A DNA stretch of 64,000 nucleotides from Flavobacterium sp. UBA6721 (GCA_002454195.1 DKIJ01000027.1:34458-98457); one strand, 5' to 3'; numbered from the stretch's first letter, positions 51,796 through 62,723 are shown. Numbers and translations are program-made. The notes: a model not told the origin generated them from the letters alone.

Positions 51796-52962
51796 ATGAT
51801 AGAAAAACCTGTATATACATTAAGACAACTCATGTTGTATTTTTTGAAATTAGGAACCGTAGGTTTTGGTGGGCCGGTAGCCTTAGTGGGCTATATGCAC
51901 AGGGATTTGGTGGAAGACCGAAAATGGATTTCTGAGGATGAATATAAGCAGGGTTTGGCATTGGCACAATTGGCTCCGGGGCCTTTAGCGGCGCAGCTTG
52001 GGATTTTTTTAGGATTTGTGCATTATCGGGTATTAGGTGCTACACTGGTAGGGCTGGCTTTTGTAATTCCATCTTTTATAATGGTGGTTTTACTTGGTAT
52101 AGTTTATAAAATATATGGCGGTCTTGATTGGATGCAGGCTGTTTTTTACGGGGTTGGAGCTGCCGTTATAGGGATAATAGTGATGAGTTCTTATAAACTG
52201 ACTACAAAATCCATTGGGAAATTTAATTTTGAATCTTTAAAACAAAGATGGTTGTTGTGGTTTTATTTTGTTGCTGCATTAGTGATAACTTATGTTACTA
52301 AACAGGAAAAGGTTTTGTTATTTGTAGTTGCAGGGTTAGTCTATATGCTTGTTAAGGCTCCGCCCAAATGGTTTAAAATAACTTCGTTCAATATGCTATT
52401 GTTAATTCCATTTGGGATTTTGGAATTTAAAACGTCAGTATTGGGTAAAATAGCTCTTTTTTTTACTGAAGCCGGAGCTTTTGTCTTTGGAAGTGGTTTG
52501 GCTATAGTGCCTTTTCTGCATACGGGAGTAGTAACTAAAAATCATTGGCTGACCGAACAACAATTTTTAGATGCCGTTGCGGTTGCTATGATTACCCCGG
52601 GGCCAGTGGTGATAACGGTAGGTTTTATAGGTTATTTGGTTGCAGGCTTTGCCGGAGCTTGTGTGGCTGCTTTAGCTACTTTTTTTCCTTGTTATGCTTT
52701 TACGGTGTTGCCGGCTCCTTATTTTAATAAAATTGCTAAAAATGAATCAATTAAAGCTTTTGTTGACGGAATAACGGCGGCAGTAGTAGGGGCTTTAGTT
52801 GGTGCTGTTTTTGTGATTGGTTCCCAAAGTATCAAAGATATTCCGACTGCAATTATAGCAATTGTTACAGCTTTGGCTTTGATTTATTTCAAGAAGATTC
52901 AGGAACCCTATATTATATTAATTTCGGCAATTATTGGAGTTGTTTTGAAGTTTGTTTTTTAA
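51796..52962 (+). CDS. chrA: chromate transporter ChrA (long, two-domain form)
   Basis: The 388-residue membrane protein has two homologous halves. The first contains LKLGTVGFGGPVALVGYMHR and LALAQLAPGPLAAQLGIFLG, the second FTEAGAFVFGSGLAIVPFLH and DAVAVAMITPGPVVITVGFI. The repeated FGG/FG-S-G and PGP motifs are those of the CHR family. It exports chromate and probably relates to sulfate transport in evolution. The gene upstream encodes its likely regulator. Confidence 0.93.
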   Translation: MIEKPVYTLRQLMLYFLKLGTVGFGGPVALVGYMHRDLVEDRKWISEDEYKQGLALAQLAPGPLAAQLGIFLGFVHYRVLGATLVGLAFVIPSFIMVVLLGIVYKIYGGLDWMQAVFYGVGAAVIGIIVMSSYKLTTKSIGKFNFESLKQRWLLWFYFVAALVITYVTKQEKVLLFVVAGLVYMLVKAPPKWFKITSFNMLLLIPFGILEFKTSVLGKIALFFTEAGAFVFGSGLAIVPFLHTGVVTKNHWLTEQQFLDAVAVAMITPGPVVITVGFIGYLVAGFAGACVAALATFFPCYAFTVLPAPYFNKIAKNESIKAFVDGITAAVVGALVGAVFVIGSQSIKDIPTAIIAIVTALALIYFKKIQEPYIILISAIIGVVLKFVF

Positions 52963-53029
52963 AATAATAAAGAAATTAGAGGGTGAAAGCTTTATTGAGT
53001 TTTTATAGATTGGAGATTAAAGAGTAAAA

Positions 53030-53066
53030 AAAAATGCCGTCTAAATAGTTAGACGGCATTTTTTTT
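53030..53066. terminator. bidirectional terminator between chrA and lgt
   Basis: AAAAATGCCGTCTAA and TTAGACGGCATTTTT form a 15-base perfect stem around a four-base loop, with A- and T-runs on either side. It serves the convergent chrA and lgt genes. Confidence 0.92.
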
Positions 53067-53082
53067 ATATGCTAAAAGTGAT

Positions 53083-54009
53083 TTATATTTTTATCGGTTT
53101 TTCGGCAGTGAATATAAAATAGAAGCCAATTAGGATAAATGGAATGCTTAACCATTGTCCAGTAGAAAGAAGTCCTAAGGCGCTTTCAAATCCACCCTGA
53201 CTTTCTTTCACTGATTCTACTACCATTCGTACAGAAAATAGTAAAACTAGGAAAAGTCCAAATAGGTAACCTGATTTTTTTCTAGCTTCCGTTTTCCAGT
53301 ACAAGAAAAATAATATTGCAAAAACAAAGATATAGCAAAATGCTTCGTACAACTGTGTTGGGTGTTTTGCTGGAACTTGTGCCAGTAAGTCGGCATATTT
53401 TGGATTTGTAGCAATTGCTGAATAGGCTTCTTTTGGTTTTGCAATTTGTGTGGCATTTACAGCGTCAGCTTTGCTGTAATAATCTTGAATAAAACGTATT
53501 CCAAAAGTTGAATTGGTTACTTTACCTACGATTTCTGAATTGAAGAAATTACCCAAACGCACAAATATTGCGCCACTAGCTACAGGAATAACAATACGGT
53601 CTAAAATCCATAATAATGGTCTTTTAAGGATGTTTTTACTGTAGAAATACATTGCTACAATAATGGATATGGCAGCTCCATGACTTGCTAATCCCTGGAA
53701 GCCTGTAAATTCAAATTTTGGTGTAAATCTAAATGGTAAGATAATTTCAGATAAATGGTTTCTGAAATATTCCCAATCGTAAAAGAAAACATGTCCTAAA
53801 CGCGCTCCAATTAATGTAGCGAGTACACTCCATACGAATAAAGAGTCTAATTTTTCTAAAGATTCATTTTCGCGTTCGAAAATGTTTTTCATGAGATACC
53901 AACCTAATCCAAATGCAATCACAAACATTAAGCTGTAATATCTAATTACAAAAAAACCTAAATCTATACCTTCGGATGGATTCCATACGATGTTTAAAGC
54001 TTGTGTCAT
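53083..54009 (-). CDS. lgt: prolipoprotein diacylglyceryl transferase
   Basis: The 308-residue protein has about seven membrane helices. Conserved motifs are GFFVIRYYSLMF near 18, GARLGHVFFYDWEYF, FQGLASHGAAISI with the essential histidine near 111, and FVRLGNFFNSEIVGKVTN. It adds diacylglycerol to the lipobox cysteine of lipoproteins in the inner membrane. It is slightly longer than the usual 260-290, because of an insertion near residues 175-215. It precedes yidD on the same strand. Confidence 0.95.
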   Translation of the reverse strand: MTQALNIVWNPSEGIDLGFFVIRYYSLMFVIAFGLGWYLMKNIFERENESLEKLDSLFVWSVLATLIGARLGHVFFYDWEYFRNHLSEIILPFRFTPKFEFTGFQGLASHGAAISIIVAMYFYSKNILKRPLLWILDRIVIPVASGAIFVRLGNFFNSEIVGKVTNSTFGIRFIQDYYSKADAVNATQIAKPKEAYSAIATNPKYADLLAQVPAKHPTQLYEAFCYIFVFAILFFLYWKTEARKKSGYLFGLFLVLLFSVRMVVESVKESQGGFESALGLLSTGQWLSIPFILIGFYFIFTAEKPIKI

Positions 54010-54076
54010 GTAATATCCTTTTTTATATATAGTTGTAAAATTAAATATTTAAAGTAAAACGAGTACTAATTAAAGG

Positions 54077-54325
54077 TTAATGTTTGTAGCACTCTTTTTT
54101 TTGAGGTACTGGATCGTAGCCGCTTTTTCCCCAAGGATGGCAACGCAATATTCGTTTAATTCCTAGAAAGCCACCATAAAATAATCCATGTGTTTTTAAG
54201 GCTTCAATCATATAAGCCGAACAACTAGGCGTGAATCGACAAGTTGCAGGAGTTAGCGGTGAGATTACCAATTGGTAAAATCGAACCAATGCTATAAAGG
54301 GAAATAGGATGATTTTTGAAAACAT
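54077..54325 (-). CDS. yidD: membrane protein insertion efficiency factor YidD
   Basis: From ATG 54325 the product is 82 residues: a hydrophobic helix ([20 protein letters not shown]) and then [20 protein letters not shown] and [15 protein letters not shown], the YidD signature. The open frame extends upstream to a TTG at 54376, but this would add 17 residues unusual for the family. YidD assists YidC-dependent insertion of membrane proteins. It lies just downstream of cysS on the same strand. Confidence 0.93.
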   Translation of the reverse strand: MFSKIILFPFIALVRFYQLVISPLTPATCRFTPSCSAYMIEALKTHGLFYGGFLGIKRILRCHPWGKSGYDPVPQKKECYKH

Positions 54326-54389
54326 TTTTTTATTTTTTGCAATAATTTTAGAATGCTTAAAAGAAAATATTTTCAATATTCCTGATTAA

Positions 54390-55868
54390 CTAAATACTGA
54401 AAGTGGTTCCTTCTTTACTGTCTTTCAACTGGATTCCTAGCACTAGTAACTGATCTCTAATATGGTCAGACATAGCAAAATCTTTATTCGCACGAGCTTT
54501 GTTTCTCATGTTGATTAGCATGTTGATGGTTCCTTCTAATTTAGCATTACTGCTATCGGCTGCTTTTTGATTTTCAAGACCTAACACATTAAATACAAAA
54601 GCGTTGATGGTGTTTGTAAGGATTTCTAAATCGGCAACGCTGATAGTCTCTTTGTTGTCCTTTAATAAATTGATATATCGTACACCTTCAAATAAATGTG
54701 CAATCAAAATAGGAGTGTTGAAATCATCATTCATGGCGTCATAGCATAGTTGTTTCCAGCTAGCAATATCTAAGGAGCTACTTGAGCTCGTTTTGATTTG
54801 AGGTAATGAATCGACGGCTTCCATTAATCTTTTGTATCCTTTTTCGGCAGCTACAATGGCTTCGTCAGAGAAATCAAGAATGCTTCTGTAGTGAGCTTGT
54901 AGCATAAAAAAACGAGCAACAGAAGCGGGGAAAGCTTTGCTTAAAATGCTGTTTTCGCCAGTTAATATTTCTCTAGGTAAGATGTTGTTACCGGTAGATT
55001 TTGCCATTTTTTTACCGTTTAAGGTAAGCATATTGGCATGCATCCAATAATTAACAGGAGTGTGTCCAGTGCAAGCTTCATTTTGAGCAATTTCACATTC
55101 ATGGTGCGGGAATTTTAAATCCATTCCACCACCATGAATATCAAAATGATTGCCAAGGTATTTGGTACTCATGGCAGTACATTCCAAATGCCATCCTGGG
55201 AAACCATCGCTCCAAGGTGAAGGCCATCGCATAATATGTTCAGGTTCGGCTTTTTTCCAAAGTGCAAAATCCTGAGGGTTTCTTTTGTCAGATTGTCCGT
55301 CAAGATCTCTGGTGTTTGCAAGCATGTCTTCGATGTTGCGACCGCTTAATTTTCCGTAATTATTGGTTTCATTAAATTTTACAACGTCAAAATAAACGGA
55401 GCCATTTGCTTCATAGCCTATTCCAGCATCAATTATTTTTTTGATAATTTCAATTTGCTCGATAATATGACCGGTAGCTGTTGGTTCTATACTTGGCGGT
55501 AAAAAGTTAAATGCTTTAAGAATGTCATGGAAGTCAACAGTATAGCGCTGTACTACTTCCATTGGTTCTAGTTGTTCTAGACGTGCTTTTTTAGCGATTT
55601 TGTCTTCACCTTCATCTACATCATCAACAATATGACCCACATCGGTGATGTTTCTAACATACCTAACTTTATAACCTAAATGAATGAAATATCTAAAAAT
55701 CACATCAAAAGACATAAATGTTCTTAGATTACCAAGGTGTACATTGCTGTAAACTGTTGGTCCGCAAACATACATCCCAATAGAACCATCATTAATAGGT
55801 ACAAATGTTTCTTTTTCTCCTGAAAGTGAATTGTATATTTTTAGTGTTTGAGTGTTATAAATTGACAT
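54390..55868 (-). CDS. cysS: cysteinyl-tRNA synthetase
   Basis: The 492-residue class I enzyme has the HIGH-type motif in [20 protein letters not shown] (HLGN) near 28-47 and KMSKS as KMAKSTGNN near 291. The zinc ligands include Cys30 and those in WHLECTAMS. It charges tRNA-Cys. Its start at 55868 follows a gap with TGATAGAGCTTCACTACAAA, similar to a stretch near 44321. Confidence 0.96.
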   Translation of the reverse strand: MSIYNTQTLKIYNSLSGEKETFVPINDGSIGMYVCGPTVYSNVHLGNLRTFMSFDVIFRYFIHLGYKVRYVRNITDVGHIVDDVDEGEDKIAKKARLEQLEPMEVVQRYTVDFHDILKAFNFLPPSIEPTATGHIIEQIEIIKKIIDAGIGYEANGSVYFDVVKFNETNNYGKLSGRNIEDMLANTRDLDGQSDKRNPQDFALWKKAEPEHIMRWPSPWSDGFPGWHLECTAMSTKYLGNHFDIHGGGMDLKFPHHECEIAQNEACTGHTPVNYWMHANMLTLNGKKMAKSTGNNILPREILTGENSILSKAFPASVARFFMLQAHYRSILDFSDEAIVAAEKGYKRLMEAVDSLPQIKTSSSSSLDIASWKQLCYDAMNDDFNTPILIAHLFEGVRYINLLKDNKETISVADLEILTNTINAFVFNVLGLENQKAADSSNAKLEGTINMLINMRNKARANKDFAMSDHIRDQLLVLGIQLKDSKEGTTFSI

Positions 55869-55939
55869 GTTTTTAGTTTTTGGATGCTATTTGTTTGTTT
55901 TGCTTCGTTTGATAGAGCTTCACTACAAAGAGCTGGCTG

Positions 55940-56611
55940 TTAGAATTTTGTGTCTAGTTTGATATAGTCTAAAAATTCTCTTCTGCATTTTTCTTCTTTG
56001 AACTTTCCTCCAAATTCTGAAGTTACTGTGCTACTTTCGATATCACTAACTCCTCTTGAGTTGACACAAAGGTGTTTCGCGTCGATCACGCAGGCAACAT
56101 CTTCTGTTCCTAAAGCTTGTTGCAATTCTTGTACAATTTGCATTGTAAGACGCTCTTGAACTTGAGGTCTTTTAGCATAATATTCAACAATTCGGTTCAT
56201 TTTTGATAAACCAATTACGGTACCATTCGAGATATAAGCTACGTGAGCTCTACCAATGATCGGTAGTAAATGATGTTCGCAAGTAGAGTAAACGATAATG
56301 TTTTTTTCTACTAGCATTTCACCGTATTTGTAGTTGTTGTCAAAAGTGGATGCTTTTGGTTTCTTGTTAGGATTTAATCCTCCAAAAATCTCTTTAACAA
56401 ACATTTTAGCGACACGATTAGGTGTGCCTTTCAAACTGTCGTCTGTCAAATCCATTCCTAAAGTAATCAAAATGTTTTCGACATCTTTTTTTATTCTTGT
56501 AATTTTTTCATCATCCGAAATAGCGAAAGCATCGTCTCGCATAGGATTTTTTGCACTCGAACCAATGTGATTGTCTCCGATTTCGTCGTGCATTTCTTCG
56601 TTTTGTATCAT
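55940..56611 (-). CDS. folE: GTP cyclohydrolase I
   Basis: The 223-residue enzyme has STCEHHLLPIIGRAHVAYIS with zinc ligands near 108-112 and VIDAKHLCVNSRGVSDIESS near 176, both diagnostic. The first 35 residues are a variable tail. It makes dihydroneopterin triphosphate for folate synthesis and supplies the substrate for QueD. The gene is probably monocistronic. Confidence 0.96.
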   Translation of the reverse strand: MIQNEEMHDEIGDNHIGSSAKNPMRDDAFAISDDEKITRIKKDVENILITLGMDLTDDSLKGTPNRVAKMFVKEIFGGLNPNKKPKASTFDNNYKYGEMLVEKNIIVYSTCEHHLLPIIGRAHVAYISNGTVIGLSKMNRIVEYYAKRPQVQERLTMQIVQELQQALGTEDVACVIDAKHLCVNSRGVSDIESSTVTSEFGGKFKEEKCRREFLDYIKLDTKF

Positions 56612-56739
56612 TAAATACGACTATTAATAGTGTGTGTTAATTTTAAGGCTGTAAAGATAATTAATAAAAACTAAAGAATTTCTATAGCTTTTGATAAAAA
56701 ATAGCCTGTTTTAAGGGGTAAATAAGATTTAGTCTTTTA

Positions 56740-56778
56740 AAAAAGAAAGGCAATAACATTTTTAAAGTTATTGCCTTT
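56740..56778 (-). terminator. hairpin terminator for the aminotransferase gene
   Basis: AAAGGCAATAAC (56746-56757) pairs with GTTATTGCCTTT (56767-56778). Read on the minus strand the stem is followed by a T-rich run (CTTTTTTAAAAG), so it ends the gene at 56808-58004. Confidence 0.8.
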
Positions 56779-56807
56779 GGTGGTGTTTTTAAAAACGAAG
56801 TGTTTTT

Positions 56808-58004
56808 TTAAAGCGCATTATAGGTGTTAATTGCCTCTTTAAGTATGTGAACTGCTTTTGTTAAGTCTTCTTTGTTAAGTACATAAGCAATACGTACTTG
56901 TTTTAAACCCATGCCTGGAGTTGAATAAAATCCAGCTGCTGGAGCTACCATTACGGTTTCTCCGTTTAAATTGTAGCTTTCTAAAAGCCATTGAGCAAAA
57001 TCTTCTGTATTGTCTACAGGAAGTTCCGCAATACAATAAAAAGCAGCTTTAGGCGGGGTTACTTTTACCCCTTCAATTTTTAATAATTCAGCTATTAAGG
57101 TATCTCTTCGGTCTTTGTATTCTTTGATTACTTCATCAAAATAACTTTGAGGAGTGTCAATTGCAGCCTCACAAGCAATTTGTTCAATTGTTGGAGGGCA
57201 CAAACGCGCTTGTGCAAATTTCATTGCGGTAGCAAATACCTCTTTGTTTTTAGTGACCATGCAGCCAATTCTAGCGCCGCACATACTATAACGTTTAGAA
57301 ACCGAATCAATCATGATCACATTTTGTTCTAAGCCAATAAGATTCATTACAGAGTAATGACGGTCTTTTTCGTCATAAATAAATTCGCGATACACTTCAT
57401 CAGCAATTAAAAACAAATCGTGTTTTTTTACTAATTCGCCCAATTGTTGAATTTCAGTTTCGGTATATAGATTACCTGTTGGATTGCTAGGATTGCAAAT
57501 GATAATTGCTTTCGTTTTTGGAGTAATCAATTTTTCAAAAGCTTCGATTGAAGGCAGGGTAAAACCTCCTTCGAAATCTGAATTTACGGGAACTACTCTA
57601 GCACTCGATTCTTCCGAAAAAGCATGGTAGTTAGCATAAAAAGGTTCTGGAATAATAACTTCATCTTCAGGATCCATGATACTTCCTAAGGCAAATAGTA
57701 AAGCTTCTGAACCACCTGTTGTGATCATAATATCGGCAAAGTCAACTCTTACATTTTGATTGGTGTAAAAATCGGCTAATTTTCTTCTATAACTTTCGTA
57801 TCCAGCTGAAGGGCCGTACTCAATAATATCTTTGTCGATATTCTTGATGGCTTGAATGGCTATTTCTGGGCTTTTTATATCGGGTTGGCCTATGTTTAGG
57901 TGATAAACTTTAAGGCCTTTTTTATTTGCGATATCAGCAAATGGCGCCAATTTTCGTATTGGCGATTCAGGCATTCTTCTTCCTCTTATTGAAATCTCAG
58001 GCAT
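56808..58004 (-). CDS. class I pyridoxal-phosphate aminotransferase (aspartate-type)
   Basis: The protein has the fold-type I pattern: YHLNIGQPDIKSPEIAIQAI, ITTGGSEALLFALGSIMDPE, CNPSNPTGNLYTETE near 171, ADEVYREFIYD near 202 and the PLP lysine in DSVSKRYSMCGARIG near 233-247. It resembles aspartate or aromatic aminotransferases; the substrate is not fixed by sequence. The frame reaches a TTG at 58025, but ATG at 58004 (PEISIRGRRMPESPIRKL) is the better start, giving 398 residues. Confidence 0.9.
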   Translation of the reverse strand: MPEISIRGRRMPESPIRKLAPFADIANKKGLKVYHLNIGQPDIKSPEIAIQAIKNIDKDIIEYGPSAGYESYRRKLADFYTNQNVRVDFADIMITTGGSEALLFALGSIMDPEDEVIIPEPFYANYHAFSEESSARVVPVNSDFEGGFTLPSIEAFEKLITPKTKAIIICNPSNPTGNLYTETEIQQLGELVKKHDLFLIADEVYREFIYDEKDRHYSVMNLIGLEQNVIMIDSVSKRYSMCGARIGCMVTKNKEVFATAMKFAQARLCPPTIEQIACEAAIDTPQSYFDEVIKEYKDRRDTLIAELLKIEGVKVTPPKAAFYCIAELPVDNTEDFAQWLLESYNLNGETVMVAPAAGFYSTPGMGLKQVRIAYVLNKEDLTKAVHILKEAINTYNAL

Positions 58005-58128
58005 CTTGATAAAAATTTGATGCAAATTTGCAATTTTTTTTAGAACTAAGCTATGGATAGTTTTACAAATTGGAGTTAAAACGTTTTAAAAAGAAGGATT
58101 TTTGTTAACTTTATGAAAATTGTGAATC

Positions 58129-59460
58129 ATGAAAAAAATAATTTTATTTTTTTTTCTAGTCTTTTTTGCAATTCCTGTATTTTCTCAACAGGGGTTTGAA
58201 TTTCATAATGACAAAAGTGAAAAAGTCAAAGTCCCAATTCGGTTAATCAATAATCTCGTTTTTATTCCAGTTAAAGTTAATGGGGTTGAATTACTTTTTT
58301 TACTTGATTCTGGAGTGGAGGAAACTATTCTCTTTGGTTTTGAAGATCCACAAAAACTAAATCTTAATAATGTACTTAAAATTAATATCCAAGGTCTAGG
58401 TGATAATCAGGCTGTTGAAGGACTTAAATCCTCGGGTAATTTATTGACCATAGGGACTTTGCAATCCCGTAATCATTTGTTGTATTTAATTTTAGATCCT
58501 TCCTTTAATTTATCAAATTATGTTGGGGTAACTGTCAATGGTATAATTGGATCAGCAGCTTTTAAAAATCAGTTGGTAGCGGTGGATTATGCAAAAAAAA
58601 TAGTCACTTTCCATAAAGAAGAGGCTAATTTTCAAAACAAGATTCAAAAAACGTATGAACGAATACCGCTTGTGCTCGAAAAAAACAAACCATATTTACA
58701 AGCAAAAGTAAAAATGAATGAAGAAGATGTTGTGGTTAAGCTTCTTGTAGATAGTGGGAACAGTGATGCGGTTTGGCTTTTTGAACGATTTTCAGATAAA
58801 ATTACAGTACCAGAAAAACATTACCAAGATTACTTAGGGCAAGGATTAAGTGGTTCTGTAGAGGGTAAAAGAGCAAAGATTCCACAATTTTCGTTAGGAA
58901 GTTTTCAATTTAATGAAACGATTGTGGCTTTTCCTGATTCGGTTTCTTTAAAAAATATCAATATACAGTCAAATCGCATGGGATCCTTAGGGGGCGAGAT
59001 TTTGAGGCGATTTACAACGGTTTTTGATTATAAAAACGGATGGTTGTATTTAAAAAAGAATAAATATTTTAAAAGCACTTTTTTTTATAATAAAAGTGGT
59101 ATTGAGGTTTGGCATACTGGGGTTCAGTTAATCAAACAATTAGTTGTTATTCCCGATAATTCTATGGTTTTACGTTCAGAAGATGTGAAATTAGATAATG
59201 TTAATCCGAGAGTAAAGTATAAATTAGTATTAGAGCCAGTTTATGAGATTGGGTATCTAAGAAAAAATTCTAACGCTGAACAATGCGGGTTACGAGTAGG
59301 TGATGAGATTGTTTCAGTTAATGACAAACAAGCTTTTACATTATCACTTCAGGAACTAAATGCACTTTTATGGTCAGAAAATGAAATTTGGATAGAGGTA
59401 GTTGTAAAACGAGAGGGAAAATTATTACGGTTTAAATTTAAACTTATTGATGTTTTGTAG
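58129..59460 (+). CDS. exported retropepsin-like aspartyl protease with PDZ domain
   Basis: A signal peptide (KKIILFFFLVFFAIPVFSQ) is followed by two aspartyl-protease-like lobes, with VNGVELLFLLDSGVEETILF near 51-70 and VVKLLVDSGNSDAVWLF near 203-219. Each carries a DSG triad. The C-terminal part is a PDZ-like domain (YLRKNSNAEQCGLRVGDEIV with SVND near 382-405). Similar exported proteases are common in Bacteroidota, with unknown targets. The length is 443 residues. Confidence 0.88.
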   Translation: MKKIILFFFLVFFAIPVFSQQGFEFHNDKSEKVKVPIRLINNLVFIPVKVNGVELLFLLDSGVEETILFGFEDPQKLNLNNVLKINIQGLGDNQAVEGLKSSGNLLTIGTLQSRNHLLYLILDPSFNLSNYVGVTVNGIIGSAAFKNQLVAVDYAKKIVTFHKEEANFQNKIQKTYERIPLVLEKNKPYLQAKVKMNEEDVVVKLLVDSGNSDAVWLFERFSDKITVPEKHYQDYLGQGLSGSVEGKRAKIPQFSLGSFQFNETIVAFPDSVSLKNINIQSNRMGSLGGEILRRFTTVFDYKNGWLYLKKNKYFKSTFFYNKSGIEVWHTGVQLIKQLVVIPDNSMVLRSEDVKLDNVNPRVKYKLVLEPVYEIGYLRKNSNAEQCGLRVGDEIVSVNDKQAFTLSLQELNALLWSENEIWIEVVVKREGKLLRFKFKLIDVL

Positions 59461-59488
59461 AATATTTTTTTGTTATCTCGATTTGAAA

Positions 59489-59881
59489 CTATAAAGCAAT
59501 TACCTCACCTCTTATTTTTAAAGGAATTCTACCTTCAGTATAATTGATAGCATTAGATTCAACTGTAATTGTTTTTCTAATAGGTCCGGGAGTCATGTCA
59601 TATTTGATGTCAATTTTACTCGATTTGCCAGGCAGTATGGTTTCGTTTTGTTTGGATAAGATAGTACAATTTGATGTTGATTGAATTGAATAAATAATCA
59701 AGGGCGCATCGCCTGTATTTGTGTATTCGAATGAGCGTATGCCATTGTCATTTTTCTTATTGATCGTTCCAAAATCGATCGTGTTATTTTTGGCTTTGAA
59801 TTCAATTTTAGCCCCTTTTTGTGCATATCCTACGAAACAAAAAAACAGGCAAATTATTATAGGAGTAAAGTTTTTCATCAT
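59489..59881 (-). CDS. DUF1573 domain exported protein
   Basis: The 130-residue protein has a signal peptide (NFTPIIICLFFCFVGYAQ) and then the DUF1573 Ig-like fold: IDFGTINKKNDNGIRSFEYT with NTGDAPLII near 36-63, SNCTIL, and ILPGKSSKIDIKYD. Such domains resemble ASPM-SPD-2-Hydin and act as periplasmic or surface beta-sandwiches of unknown function. It is divergent from valS and convergent with the protease gene. Confidence 0.9.
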   Translation of the reverse strand: MMKNFTPIIICLFFCFVGYAQKGAKIEFKAKNNTIDFGTINKKNDNGIRSFEYTNTGDAPLIIYSIQSTSNCTILSKQNETILPGKSSKIDIKYDMTPGPIRKTITVESNAINYTEGRIPLKIRGEVIAL

Positions 59882-59898
59882 TGTGGCTTTATATAAAG

Positions 59899-59929
59899 TA
59901 AATATACTTTGTTTTAATTAGTCCACAAA
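59899..59929 (-). promoter_or_regulatory. putative promoter for the DUF1573 gene
   Basis: On the minus strand TTTG (59926-59929) is followed after 19 bases by TATATTTA (59899-59906), one base off the TAnnTTTG consensus. The ATG is about 18 bases further on. Confidence 0.55.
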
Positions 59930-59964
59930 TTATTATTTCCCTTTTTATAGTGTACTTTATTATT

Positions 59965-59972
59965 TACTTTTG
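59965..59972 (+). promoter_or_regulatory. putative -7 element TACTTTTG for valS
   Basis: TACTTTTG fits TAnnTTTG and lies 64 bases before the valS ATG. No TTG is found at the preferred distance, so support is partial. Confidence 0.4.
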
Positions 59973-60035
59973 TTCCCGATATAATTTACAAAAATTAAAA
60001 CCAAGATTAGTTATTGGTTGTTAACGATTATTTTT

Positions 60036-62669
60036 ATGGCAATTCCCGCACAATTTGACGCTAAAACGATAGAACAAAAATGGTATGACTTCTGGATGAA
60101 AAACAATTATTTTCACTCAGTGCCAGACCATAGAACACCTTACACCATCGTAATTCCTCCACCTAACGTAACTGGAGTTTTGCATATGGGGCATATGTTA
60201 AATAATACTATTCAGGATGTTTTAATAAGAAGAGCTCGTTTGAAAGGATTCAACGCATGTTGGGTTCCTGGTACAGATCATGCTTCTATCGCCACTGAAG
60301 CAAAGGTTGTGGCTAAATTAAAAGAAGAGGGAATCAATAAAAATGATTTAACCCGTGAAGAGTTTTTGAAACATGCTTGGGAATGGACGGATAAATATGG
60401 CGGAACCATTTTAGAGCAACTTAAAAAATTAGGTGCTTCTTGTGATTGGGAAAGAACCAAATTTACAATGGATCCTGATATGTCAGCATCTGTAATTCGT
60501 TCTTTTGTTGATTTGTATAACAAAGGAATGATTTACCGTGGGTACCGTATGGTAAACTGGGATCCGGAGGCTAAAACAACTTTGTCTGACGAAGAAGTTA
60601 TTTATGAAGAACAACAAGGAAAATTATTTTTCTTAAAATATAAAATTGAAGGTTCAGAAGATTTCCTAACGGTTGCAACAACCCGTCCGGAAACTATTTT
60701 TGGAGATACGGCTATTTGTATCAATCCAAATGATGAGCGTTTTACACATTTAAAAGGGAAAAAAGCGATTGTTCCTATTTGTGGAAGAGTAATTCCAATT
60801 ATCGAAGATGAATATGTAGATGTAGAATTTGGTACAGGATGTTTGAAAGTGACTCCTGCACACGATATGAACGATAAAACTTTAGGTGAAAAACACAATT
60901 TAGAAATTGTTGATATTTTCAATGAAGATGCTACTTTGAATAGTTTTGGTTTGCACTACCAAGGAAATGACCGTTTTGTAGTTCGAAAAGAAATTGAAAA
61001 AGAATTAGAAACCATCGGAGCTTTAGCAAAAACAGAAATTCACCTGAACAAAGTAGGGACTTCTGAAAGAACCAAAGCTGTAATTGAGCCAAGATTATCT
61101 GATCAGTGGTTTTTGAAAATGGACGAATTGGTAAAACCGGCAATCAAAGCGGTTTTAGAAGAAGGAACTATTAAATTACATCCATCTCGTTTTAATAATA
61201 CTTACGCCCATTGGTTGAATAATATTCGTGATTGGAATATTTCTCGTCAATTGTGGTGGGGCCAACAAATTCCGGCATATTATTATGGAGATGGAAAAGA
61301 AGATTTTGTAGTTGCTGAAACTATTGAAGAGGCTTTAGTGTTGGCTCAACAGAAAACTAAGAACTTAGGACTAACAACTAAGGACTTAGTACAAGATGCT
61401 GATGCATTAGATACTTGGTTTTCTTCTTGGCTGTGGCCAATGTCTGTTTTTGGGGGGATTATGAATCCGGAAAGTGAAGATTTTAAATATTATTATCCAA
61501 CTAATGACTTGGTGACAGGTCCGGATATTTTGTTTTTCTGGGTAGCGAGAATGATTATTGCAGGATATGAGTATGCTGGTGATAAACCATTTACGAATGT
61601 ATATTTGACAGGATTAGTTCGAGATAAACAACGTCGTAAGATGTCAAAATCGTTAGGTAATTCACCAGAGCCATTGGAATTAATTGAAAAATTTGGTGCT
61701 GATGGGGTGCGTGTTGGATTGTTGTTGAGTGCTTCGGCAGGAAATGATATCATGTTTGATGAAGAATTATGTAATCAAGGAAAAGGATTCTCGAACAAAA
61801 TTTGGAATGCTTTCAAATTAATCAAAGGTTGGGAAGTTTCAGAAACCATTACTCAGCCAGAATCTTCAAAAGTGGCAATTGAATGGTACGAAGCGAAGTT
61901 GCAGCAAACCTTAGTTGAAATTGAAGATAATTTTGAAAAATACAGAATTTCAGATGCTTTAATGGCTATCTATAAATTGGTTTGGGATGATTTTTGTTCC
62001 TGGTTCCTGGAAATGATTAAGCCAGCTTACCAACAGCCAATCGATAAATTAACTTTTGACAAGGCTATCGAAATGTTGGAAAATAATTTGAAATTATTGC
62101 ACCCATTTATGCCATTCTTGACAGAGGAAATTTGGCAACATATTGCTGAACGAACTATTGATGAAGCTTTGATTGTTTCAACATGGCCGGAAATGAAACC
62201 ATTCAATGCAAGTTTAATTTCTGATTTTGAAAATACAATTGAAGTAATTTCGGGAATCAGAACGATACGTAAGGATAAAAACATTCCATTCAAAGATGCA
62301 ATTGAATTGAAAGCAATCAATAATGAGAATTTATCATCTTATTTTGATTCTATTGTGTCTAAACTAGGCAATATTTCAGCCTTTGATTATGTTACTGAAA
62401 AAGTGGATGGCGCTTTGTCTTTCCGTGTAAAATCAAATGAATATTTTATTCCAATTACCGGTAATATTGACTTGGATGCAGAAATTAAAAAATTAGAGGA
62501 AGAATTGAAATATACCCAAGGATTCTTAAAGTCAGTTCAAGGGAAATTAGCAAACGAAAAATTTGTTGCTGGTGCTCCTGAAAAAGTAATTGAGATGGAA
62601 CGTAAAAAGGAAGCAGATGCTTTGGCAAAAATCGCAACGATTGAGCAGAGTTTGGCAGGATTGAAATAA
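60036..62669 (+). CDS. valS: valyl-tRNA synthetase
   Basis: The 877-residue class I synthetase has [20 protein letters not shown] (HIGH motif as HMGH) near 41-60, the editing domain with [22 protein letters not shown] near 463 and [15 protein letters not shown] near 536. A C-terminal coiled-coil of about 60 residues ([20 protein letters not shown]) ends it. ATG at 60036 ([19 protein letters not shown]) is preferred over the TTG at 60018. Confidence 0.97.
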   Translation: MAIPAQFDAKTIEQKWYDFWMKNNYFHSVPDHRTPYTIVIPPPNVTGVLHMGHMLNNTIQDVLIRRARLKGFNACWVPGTDHASIATEAKVVAKLKEEGINKNDLTREEFLKHAWEWTDKYGGTILEQLKKLGASCDWERTKFTMDPDMSASVIRSFVDLYNKGMIYRGYRMVNWDPEAKTTLSDEEVIYEEQQGKLFFLKYKIEGSEDFLTVATTRPETIFGDTAICINPNDERFTHLKGKKAIVPICGRVIPIIEDEYVDVEFGTGCLKVTPAHDMNDKTLGEKHNLEIVDIFNEDATLNSFGLHYQGNDRFVVRKEIEKELETIGALAKTEIHLNKVGTSERTKAVIEPRLSDQWFLKMDELVKPAIKAVLEEGTIKLHPSRFNNTYAHWLNNIRDWNISRQLWWGQQIPAYYYGDGKEDFVVAETIEEALVLAQQKTKNLGLTTKDLVQDADALDTWFSSWLWPMSVFGGIMNPESEDFKYYYPTNDLVTGPDILFFWVARMIIAGYEYAGDKPFTNVYLTGLVRDKQRRKMSKSLGNSPEPLELIEKFGADGVRVGLLLSASAGNDIMFDEELCNQGKGFSNKIWNAFKLIKGWEVSETITQPESSKVAIEWYEAKLQQTLVEIEDNFEKYRISDALMAIYKLVWDDFCSWFLEMIKPAYQQPIDKLTFDKAIEMLENNLKLLHPFMPFLTEEIWQHIAERTIDEALIVSTWPEMKPFNASLISDFENTIEVISGIRTIRKDKNIPFKDAIELKAINNENLSSYFDSIVSKLGNISAFDYVTEKVDGALSFRVKSNEYFIPITGNIDLDAEIKKLEEELKYTQGFLKSVQGKLANEKFVAGAPEKVIEMERKKEADALAKIATIEQSLAGLK

Positions 62670-62685
62670 GTGCTGTCTTTTGAAT

Positions 62686-62723
62686 AAAAAAAATCCCGTT
62701 CTAAACTTAGAACGGGATTTTTT
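62686..62723. terminator. hairpin terminator between valS and the BNR-protein gene
   Basis: AAAAATCCCGTTCTAA and TTAGAACGGGATTTTT form a perfect stem around a two-base loop, with A- and T-runs on either side. It can work in both directions between the convergent genes. Confidence 0.92.
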
